Assembly (NCBI GenBank): GCA_937899935.1
Contig: CALCOW010000105.1
Coordinates: 1 to 19,748 of the forward strand
DNA length: 19,748 nt
Direction: 5' to 3'
Origin: an uncultured Phycisphaerae bacterium
GTDB lineage: Bacteria > Planctomycetota > Phycisphaerae > Phycisphaerales > SM1A02
Both the position numbers and the translations under genes were made by a program. Under the pieces are notes generated by a model. It had not been told where the DNA came from, made no database searches, and saw only the letters and a program-made list of their open reading frames with translations. The first letter of the stretch is position 1, and every line of letters starts with the position of its first letter. Below are positions 14,438 through 19,748 of the stretch, one piece after another.

Positions 14438-14904
14438 TGATCTTGATTCACCTTTTTATCTGGAGCATATCTTTCTGCAATAGATGCATCCCATGTGCGA
14501 TGGTATCGGGCAATGGGAGTTTTAGAATAAACAGACCGACACTTGTAGCAGACGAGTCTAGTTCGAGGCACAAGCAAAATAGCAATATCCAAGAGGAGTA
14601 CGAGAAACATCAACATGAGTACCAGCCATGTTGTGGCATAGCCAAGTATGCTGACCACTAGGCCTGCGAATGCCAAAACAATGGCCAGGCCAGTGACATG
14701 GGGAAATCGCTTTTCTCTATAGAGATCGTTTGATCCGCACACAACGCACTTCCGCATGTGCCCACCATCATCCGTGGCGGCTTCCCAGGTGAGAAATAAG
14801 ACACGATCATTCTGAGGAGCCTGCACCCGCGATGGCCGCGCAGCGACATCAACCTCGACCTGGCCGAGTCGTCGTCCCTGGGGATCGTGCAACTCGATTT
14901 CCAT
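14434..14904 (-). CDS. Membrane protein with a zinc ribbon split across a two-helix hairpin
   Basis: A 156-residue protein. After a polar N-terminus of about 50 residues comes C53-VV-C56 with GSNDLYREKRFPH, then two adjacent hydrophobic helices (about 70-90 and 93-112), then C119-YK-C122 and a hydrophilic tail (ARYHRTWDASIAERY). The two CxxC pairs would meet on one membrane face to form a single four-Cys metal site clamped by the helix hairpin. I have an impression of similar unnamed proteins in planctomycetes but cannot name a family. It overlaps the NeuD-like gene by 4 bp, indicating coupled translation. It diverges from tmk across a 60-bp gap, and no SD is visible, so a leaderless or very short leader mRNA is possible. 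Confidence 0.7.
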   Translation of the reverse strand: MEIELHDPQGRRLGQVEVDVAARPSRVQAPQNDRVLFLTWEAATDDGGHMRKCVVCGSNDLYREKRFPHVTGLAIVLAFAGLVVSILGYATTWLVLMLMFLVLLLDIAILLVPRTRLVCYKCRSVYSKTPIARYHRTWDASIAERYAPDKKVNQDQ

Positions 14905-14964
14905 AGGTCGGGTATGGTACCTACTTAGAGAGCATTAGCCCCTCTGTTATGGAGCAACAGCCGC

Positions 14965-15621
14965 GTGGAACCGTGGATCAAACAACTTTCTGGTCGCTTT
15001 TTGGTCTTGGATGGGCCTGATGGGTCTGGTAAGACCACACAATTGCAGCGAGTTGCAGCGATGGCCCGACATCACGGACTTTCGGTCTGTGAAGTACGTG
15101 AGCCAGGTGGGACGGAAGTCGGCGAGCGAATCCGTTCGATCCTACTGGATCCAATTCATGACGAAATGACGCTTCGATGTGAAATGTTGCTGTACATGGC
15201 GAGTCGAGCTCAATTGGTTGAGCAACTCATTCTGCCGGCGTTAGAGCAGGGCCAATTTGTCATCGCTGATCGATTCTTGAGCGCCACTATTGCTTATCAA
15301 GGCGCTGGTGGTGGCTTGGGCATGGAGACCATTTCCACCATTGGTAAAGTTGCGGTCGGAGATGGTTGGCCAGACTTGACGCTCATCTTCGATGTTGATC
15401 AGGCGACCGCACAACAGCGCATGAAGAGTTCTCTTGATCGCATTGAGCAACGAGATGAGGCGTATCAGCAGCGTGTGCGTGAGGGCTTCTTGGAGCAGGC
15501 TAAGCAAGATCCAACCCGGTGTTTTGTTATAGACGCCACCCAGGATCTGGCAGTGGTTTCAAGTCAGGTTGATGATGCCTTAGCAGACTGGGTTTCGCAA
15601 ATGGCCGCACGTGCTCTGTGA
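14965..15621 (+). CDS. tmk: Thymidylate kinase (dTMP kinase)
   Basis: Tmk phosphorylates dTMP to dTDP with ATP, an essential cytosolic step of DNA precursor synthesis. The 218 residues contain the P-loop GPDGSGKT (17-24), the dTMP-site REPGGT (45-50), the ADRF motif (101-104) with SATIAYQG for base and sugar contacts, and a LID-like region at about 153-175 (LDRIEQRDEAY). The length is normal for the family. The start is GTG at 14965: the frame is closed by a TAG at 14926-14928, no ATG or TTG lies between, and GGAG (14951-14954) is 10 nt upstream. The ATG at 14949 is in another frame. It diverges from the split zinc-ribbon gene and ends 15 bp from convergent clpS. Confidence 0.96.
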   Translation: MEPWIKQLSGRFLVLDGPDGSGKTTQLQRVAAMARHHGLSVCEVREPGGTEVGERIRSILLDPIHDEMTLRCEMLLYMASRAQLVEQLILPALEQGQFVIADRFLSATIAYQGAGGGLGMETISTIGKVAVGDGWPDLTLIFDVDQATAQQRMKSSLDRIEQRDEAYQQRVREGFLEQAKQDPTRCFVIDATQDLAVVSSQVDDALADWVSQMAARAL

Positions 15622-15636
15622 GCGATTAATCGGAGT

Positions 15637-15933
15637 CTATTCCGGTTCGATCGTTGTCATCAGTTGTTTGCTAGTGAACTGTTCATGTAAGAGTTCAACA
15701 TATTCACGGTGGGTAGAGATCAACGGCGCCGCACCTGTGCGATGGGCTTCAAGCATCCGTAGAACTGCAACGTGTGGATTCAATGGAGTGAGATCCACAA
15801 TCGTCTCAACCACATAATCCATCGTATGTTGGTCATCATTGTGAAGTACCAGTCGCCATGTAGGTAATCGGTCTAATTGTGGCGGCCGGCAACTTGTGTC
15901 AGGAGCATCGATCGTTGGAGTTTCAACTGTCAT
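15637..15933 (-). CDS. clpS: ATP-dependent Clp protease adaptor ClpS
   Basis: ClpS delivers N-degron substrates to the ClpA (or ClpC) unfoldase of the Clp protease. The core has the family pattern WRLVLHNDDQHTMDYVV: the NDD acidic pair and the following T and M line the pocket for the substrate's N-terminal residue. A later LEAHRTG segment supplies the conserved His. From the ATG at 15933 the protein is 98 residues, normal for the family, with a flexible N-terminal tail. A purine-rich AGGAAAGG lies about 11 nt upstream of that ATG. A longer form starting at TTG 15969 would overlap the ligase stop by a few bases and cannot be excluded. It is the second gene after the YbdK-like ligase in the same direction. 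No clp unfoldase gene is in the window. Confidence 0.95.
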   Translation of the reverse strand: MTVETPTIDAPDTSCRPPQLDRLPTWRLVLHNDDQHTMDYVVETIVDLTPLNPHVAVLRMLEAHRTGAAPLISTHREYVELLHEQFTSKQLMTTIEPE

Positions 15934-15965
15934 TTTGGAATTTGCCTTTCCTGGGTGGCGGCCTA

Positions 15966-17105
15966 TCAAGCGCCCGTCACGCGAGCTTTTTGCTCTTTTG
16001 CTCTTTCAGCAAGTAAGTAGTGGACAACATCAGTCATTTGTCCAGTCTCTTCAAAGACACGCCGCTGTCTCTCAGCGCCTGATCCTTCATCAATGATCTC
16101 ATCCAAGTAGTGCAGTTGCTCAAGACAACCAAGTCGATCTGCAAAGGGGGTTACTTGGTCTATGAGGCGCCTTGCCATTTGGCGAGCGGGTATTGCCAGC
16201 ATGGTGTCAAAGTCAACAAATGACGCATTCATGCCATATCTCGCAGCGTGCCACTTATTCTGTTTCGCAATCATAGGATGTGAATCAAATTGATAAGCGC
16301 CTCTATCAATATCGTCAGAAATTCCAGCAACCAGCGCTTGTGTTAATGCGGCCAGACCCAAGAGGTGACGCATACTCATTGGTTGATCCATAACACGAAT
16401 CTCAACAGTCCCAAATTTTGCATGGGGCCTAACGTCCCACCAGATCTCACGTATGGAGTGGATGAATCCAGTGGAAATGAGGTGGTTGATCATCCAAACA
16501 TACTCTGACCAATTGCGCAGAGGGAAGGGCATCCCGGCGGTGGGCAGAGATTCCATGACTTTAGAGCGATAAGACTCAAGTCCAGTATCACGTGCGCACC
16601 AATGTGGACTGTTGGCCGAAAGTGCAAGCATCGTCGGCAAATGTCTGAGTAATCGGTCGCACATCTGAATTGCTTTATCGCCAGAGTCTACGCCGACATG
16701 TATGTGCATTCCAAAGACCGTGAGCCTCTCTGCAACAAACTGCATCGTATCCATCAGCCATTCGTAGCGTGGATCGCGCGTGAGTTGTTGGTCGCTCCAG
16801 AGGCTAAATGGATGAGTTGCAGACCAAAGTAGTCCTAAACCGCACTGATCCGCCGCCTGTTCTACTTGCTCAAGCTTACCCTCGAGATCTCGTTCAATAC
16901 CGACAACATCAGTACAAACGTCCGTAATAATTTCGCAGTAAGACTGCTTGAATTCTGGTTTCACGAACGCGTGTAGTGGCTCAGGCACTTTTGCTAATAA
17001 AGGGTGAATAGAGTTACTCAGCGCGCCGGTCGTTTGATCAACCAATCCAAGTTCGATCTCAACGCCAATTGTTGGCCGCGGACTACCATTGAATTCAAAG
17101 CTCAT
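15966..17105 (-). CDS. YbdK/GCS2-family carboxylate-amine ligase
   Basis: At 379 residues it matches the length of E. coli YbdK (about 372), a weak glutamate-cysteine ligase-like enzyme of the GCS2 family. These proteins use ATP to join a carboxylate to an amine through an acyl-phosphate. Signature elements are GVEIELGLVD (14-23, metal and ATP binding), the strand FGMHIHVGVD with H134 and H136, RNWSEYVW, GTVEIRVMDQP, and a C-terminal KWHAARYGMNA segment. The true substrate of this subfamily is uncertain, so a glutathione role should not be assumed. GAGGA (17112-17116 on this strand) lies about 7 nt before the ATG. ClpS follows in the same direction, essentially without a gap, so the two are probably co-transcribed. 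Confidence 0.92.
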   Translation of the reverse strand: MSFEFNGSPRPTIGVEIELGLVDQTTGALSNSIHPLLAKVPEPLHAFVKPEFKQSYCEIITDVCTDVVGIERDLEGKLEQVEQAADQCGLGLLWSATHPFSLWSDQQLTRDPRYEWLMDTMQFVAERLTVFGMHIHVGVDSGDKAIQMCDRLLRHLPTMLALSANSPHWCARDTGLESYRSKVMESLPTAGMPFPLRNWSEYVWMINHLISTGFIHSIREIWWDVRPHAKFGTVEIRVMDQPMSMRHLLGLAALTQALVAGISDDIDRGAYQFDSHPMIAKQNKWHAARYGMNASFVDFDTMLAIPARQMARRLIDQVTPFADRLGCLEQLHYLDEIIDEGSGAERQRRVFEETGQMTDVVHYLLAERAKEQKARVTGA

Positions 17106-17208
17106 CGGGTGTCCTCACATTTTTCCAGCTTGCCAGATACCCTTCCTCGTTTATGGCTTGTGCCGTGGTTGAAGGGAGAGCTCGACCCATAGTAACTGCC
17201 ATCGCCGT

Positions 17209-18459
17209 TCATGACGCAGGGTGCTCCTGAGCCGCCAGCAGGACTGCACGGGTCATGACCAGGGTACCGACGCCCAAAGCTCGCTCGTTGATATCGAAAT
17301 GGCTGGAATGTAATGGCATGCGTTGCCTTGGATTGGGCAGAGCAGTACCAAGTCGAAAAATCGCGCCGGGGATTAATTCTTGATAGAAAGCAAAATCTTC
17401 GCCACCCAAACTAGGTACGTCGAGCCATTCGATCGACTTGGGTTTGATGACCTCACTTGCTGCTCGGCCAATAATTTCAGTTAAGAGGGGATCGTTATTT
17501 GTCGGCGGGGTAAACCCGACAAACTCGATATCGATTTGGCATGAAGTGGCGTGGCTCACTGATTCGGTGATACGAATCATCTGCCGTTGTACAGCTTCTA
17601 GATCTTCGAGCCGGGCCGTACGAAGTGTGCCAGTGATGCTTGCTTGCGCCGGGATTGCATTAACTGCCTGGCCTGCCATGATTGACGAAACAGTGAGCGC
17701 CAGTGGATAGCGACTATCCATTGAGCGAGGACCCAATTGATAGAACATATCAATCACACTCGTCGCAGCGGGAATTGGATCAATTGCTTCATGCGGTCGC
17801 GCTGTATGTCCACTGCGACCTCGAACAATGACCTTAAAAGTCTTGCACGCCCCTGTAATTGGTCCATTGCGAAGTCCAATGTGACCTGCATCGAGAAACG
17901 GATCAGAATGGAGCGCAACAATGGCAGCGACACCATTGAGTGCGCCTTGTTTGATCATGGAACGAGCGCCAACCGCAGTTTCCTCAGCTGGTTGAAAGAT
18001 CAAACGAATATTATGCTTAAATTGCATGGCGGCAATATCTTGACGATGTTTGTTGATGGTCAACGCAGTGGCCATCAAAATAGACGCGTGCGCATCATGT
18101 CCACATGCATGACACAGATCTGGTTGCGTGGATGCATAGGGAACACCTTTATCGTCTTGAACATTGACTGCATCAAGCTCGGCGCGAAGCGCAATGAACG
18201 TGCTCGTCGGTGCACCAATATTAATATCGGCAACGAATCCGCATCCATTTTCCATCAGAATGGGTGTAATGCCCGCATCACGGAGGATGTCTACAAGAAG
18301 CGCAGTGGTTTGCTGTTCATTCCCCGAGGATTCTGGCGTAGCGTGCAGGCGCCGTCGCAATCTGACGATGCGCGGTTCAAGAGCCTCAATAGAGGCCTGT
18401 AATGGCGACCACCACTGCTCGTCATCGATTTGATCTAGCGGCTCATCAATGGTGCGCAT
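17209..18459 (-). CDS. M20-family amidohydrolase (M20D-like)
   Basis: A metal-dependent peptidase-fold amidohydrolase of the group containing hippurate hydrolase, AbgA and IAA-amino-acid hydrolases; it cleaves an N-acyl or aminoacyl amide. From the ATG at 18459 it is 416 residues, typical for the group. Visible are RRLHATPE near the N-terminus, RAELDAV (usually RADMDAL), the metal-site CHACGHDAH (C116 to H124), FQPAEET with catalytic Glu, ALHSDP, the lid-domain GRSGHTARPHEAIDP, and a C-terminal HSSHFDIN that supplies the last ligand. The frame extends to an ATG at 18588, but that extra segment is basic, lacks family similarity and has no SD; 18459 fits the family better. No signal peptide is seen, so it is probably cytoplasmic. 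It is separated from the ligase by about 100 bp. Confidence 0.92.
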   Translation of the reverse strand: MRTIDEPLDQIDDEQWWSPLQASIEALEPRIVRLRRRLHATPESSGNEQQTTALLVDILRDAGITPILMENGCGFVADINIGAPTSTFIALRAELDAVNVQDDKGVPYASTQPDLCHACGHDAHASILMATALTINKHRQDIAAMQFKHNIRLIFQPAEETAVGARSMIKQGALNGVAAIVALHSDPFLDAGHIGLRNGPITGACKTFKVIVRGRSGHTARPHEAIDPIPAATSVIDMFYQLGPRSMDSRYPLALTVSSIMAGQAVNAIPAQASITGTLRTARLEDLEAVQRQMIRITESVSHATSCQIDIEFVGFTPPTNNDPLLTEIIGRAASEVIKPKSIEWLDVPSLGGEDFAFYQELIPGAIFRLGTALPNPRQRMPLHSSHFDINERALGVGTLVMTRAVLLAAQEHPAS

Positions 18460-18818
18460 TGTTGGGTCCAAAGAGAAGGATGAAGCGTGATTAGGAGCCC
18501 TTTGCCGGGAATTCCTGTATCTATGCAGCCTAGCGGATAAAACAGGCGAAGCAATAGACCAGGCAAAACATATAAACTTATGATTCATAGTAAGTTATCA
18601 ATCAGCAGCGATAACTCGCATCGTATTCGTTCGTGAAACGCTACCTCCTAGACCGATAGAGACACTGATAGTCTGATCCAACGGGCGCCGAGTTGTAGGC
18701 AACGCGACAAGCCAGAACCGCGATCCCGTGATCACAAATTGCAGAACATGGTATTTCCATTGGAGGCGTCTTGATCAGGGCAGCTCCAGGGACACGAGAG
18801 GATCAAGAGGAACTAATC
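18460..18818. other. Divergent intergenic region with an inverted repeat
   Basis: This 359-bp gap separates the reverse amidohydrolase gene from the forward membrane-protein pair. It should contain promoters for both, but I find no convincing -35/-10 pair. The only clear structure is a 7-bp inverted repeat at 18593-18616. The possible upstream extension of the amidohydrolase (to 18588) and of the membrane protein (TTG at 18771) would occupy parts of it. Confidence 0.5.
18593..18616. repeat. Inverted repeat AGTTATC-N10-GATAACT
   Basis: Perfect 7-bp arms at 18593-18599 and 18610-18616 are separated by 10 bp, so the half-site centres are about 17 bp apart. No T-run follows on either side, which argues against a terminator and fits a protein-binding site in a divergent promoter region. 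No regulator is adjacent. Confidence 0.35.
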
Positions 18819-19241
18819 ATGGCAAACGATCTCGATCGATCTGCGGGCCTCGTGGCCATTGGCGTGCTGAACGTCATTTTAGGTGCATTGGGCATCATCT
18901 TCTACATACTGCTTATCATTGCTGGCTTCGATACTTCAGGTGTAGTTGTCAACACATCTGAAACGACAGCGGAATTGGAATGGCAAGGATGGGTTGGTGT
19001 AGTTCTAACCGCTGGACTGTTTATCAGTGGTTTTTTATTGCTCAGTGGATATGCCTATGGTGCGATGCTTGCAAACGCTTGGGCGGTTTGCTGGATCATC
19101 TGGGAAATCATCTTGCTTCTCTTTGGAGTGATAAATTGGGTCTGGTTCATTATCTGCGGGTTGGTTTGGCCAATCATCTTGCTCATCGTAGTTAACACGG
19201 CTGAAGGTGATGATGTATTCAATCAACCGGAACGAGCTTAA
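18819..19241 (+). CDS. Small four-helix membrane protein, first of a tandem pair
   Basis: A 140-residue hydrophobic protein with about four membrane segments: AIGVLNVILGALGIIFYILL near the N-terminus, two central helices rich in Gly, Leu and Trp, and a last helix ending before a short acidic tail (AEGDDVFNQPERA). I do not recognise a functional family. The ATG at 18819 has AAGAGG (18805-18810) 8 nt upstream and is preferred over a TTG at 18771, whose GGAGG is only 4 nt away. The N-terminal segment resembles that of the next gene (AIGV-x-N-x3-G-x-L and a Leu/Ile-rich helix), suggesting duplication. The next gene follows after 70 bp, probably in one transcript. Confidence 0.7.
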   Translation: MANDLDRSAGLVAIGVLNVILGALGIIFYILLIIAGFDTSGVVVNTSETTAELEWQGWVGVVLTAGLFISGFLLLSGYAYGAMLANAWAVCWIIWEIILLLFGVINWVWFIICGLVWPIILLIVVNTAEGDDVFNQPERA

Positions 19242-19311
19242 ATACAAGAGACAAAGTCAATGCTCGTAATGAGTATTTGATATATCAAAGGCACTCAGAC
19301 GAGGTGTATCG

Positions 19312-19746
19312 ATGAATAAGCAACCCACTGGTGAAATGATCGCAATCGGTGTCATCAACATCGTGTATGGAATTTTGACAGGCTTCTTCGCAATGCTTCT
19401 GTTGATTGGCGACGATTGGACGCCCTGGGGCGAGATTTGGCCGTCGGATCCAACCCTCATGGGTAGCGAGTTTTGGGGGCTTGGGCTCATCGAACTTATT
19501 CTTTCAATCTCGCTGATTGTTGCAGGATTCGGATTGTTTCAGGTCGCGCCGTGGGCAAGGGCTTTGTCACTCATGTGGGCCGTCTTTATTATTGTTTTCA
19601 ATATAGTTGAGGCAATCATGGGCATGATGTATCCATCTCACTTCATTGAGCAGATCATCTATCCAGTGGTCATCATTATCATTATGAGCTTGCCTGAATG
19701 GCAGCGTGCTTTTGAAGGCGATATTAATGAAGTCAACTTAGACTAA
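19312..19746 (+). CDS. Small four-helix membrane protein, second of a tandem pair
   Basis: A 144-residue protein with about four membrane segments and a short acidic C-terminus (FEGDINEVNLD). The N-terminal IAIGVINIVYGIL segment aligns by eye with the preceding gene's IGVLNVILGAL segment, and the order of helix, acidic/Trp loop, Gly-rich helix, Trp-containing helix and final helix is the same, so the two look like diverged paralogues. GAGGTG (19301-19306) lies 5 nt before the ATG. The stop TAA is at 19744-19746, at the window edge. No function is assigned; similar short hydrophobic proteins are common in planctomycete-like genomes, but that is an impression only. Confidence 0.72.
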   Translation: MNKQPTGEMIAIGVINIVYGILTGFFAMLLLIGDDWTPWGEIWPSDPTLMGSEFWGLGLIELILSISLIVAGFGLFQVAPWARALSLMWAVFIIVFNIVEAIMGMMYPSHFIEQIIYPVVIIIIMSLPEWQRAFEGDINEVNLD

Positions 19747-19748
19747 TA

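Noticed and set aside
17737..18402. A forward open frame of 221 codons
   Set aside because: It is antisense to the well-supported M20 amidohydrolase, and its translation is rich in Arg, Cys and Met with no domain pattern; it is a shadow frame.
1..19748. CRISPR arrays, insertion sequences, tRNA/rRNA genes, toxin-antitoxin or phage-defence modules
   Set aside because: Looked for spaced direct repeats, transposase motifs, tRNA-like T-loops and defence-type domains; none seen by eye.

Overview
The window looks like a chromosomal housekeeping and membrane-gene region of a Gram-negative-type bacterium. I suspect a planctomycete (Planctomycetota, perhaps Phycisphaerae), but this is inference from protein style only and no rRNA or other marker is present. 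Pointers are an outer-membrane DUF481 barrel ending in Phe, a lipoprotein signal, a DUF5658-type membrane protein, a split zinc-ribbon membrane protein, a long-loop MFS carrier of a type I associate with planctomycetes, balanced base composition, and many genes without a clear Shine-Dalgarno (SD) sequence. I see no mobile elements, CRISPR arrays, tRNAs or rRNAs.

Layout. Positions 3-7469 are a forward block: the end of an SRPBCC/AHSA1-like protein; an MFS transporter whose real start appears to be an ATC codon; a secreted alpha/beta-hydrolase overlapping it by 4 bp; a TPP riboswitch (3470-3562) and thiC; a DUF5658-like membrane protein; and an NDH-2-type flavoprotein. Positions 7483-9107 are a reverse block: a crotonase-family protein lacking both classical catalytic glutamates, and an unrecognised protein. 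A 380-bp gap with several stem-loops separates it from a forward ABC1/UbiB-type kinase. From there on direction alternates: DUF481 barrel (reverse), zinc-ribbon membrane protein (forward), FKBP lipoprotein carrying a CPPC motif, NeuD-like acyltransferase and a split zinc-ribbon membrane protein (reverse), tmk (forward), then clpS, a YbdK-type carboxylate-amine ligase and an M20 amidohydrolase (reverse), and finally two tandem related small membrane proteins (forward).

How the genes work together. The clearest functional unit is the riboswitch with thiC: TPP-responsive control of the pyrimidine branch of thiamine synthesis. MFS and hydrolase look translationally coupled and may form an import-and-hydrolysis pair. 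The NeuD-like and split zinc-ribbon genes are coupled by an ATGA overlap, and the ligase and clpS are adjacent in one direction. The other genes are independent units packed tail to tail with gaps of 13-45 bp. No obvious defence system, biosynthetic cluster or mobile island is present. The most interesting items are the ATC start, the glutamate-less crotonase, the CPPC-bearing FKBP lipoprotein, the stem-loop-rich gap at 9108-9486 and the unrecognised protein at 8313-9107.
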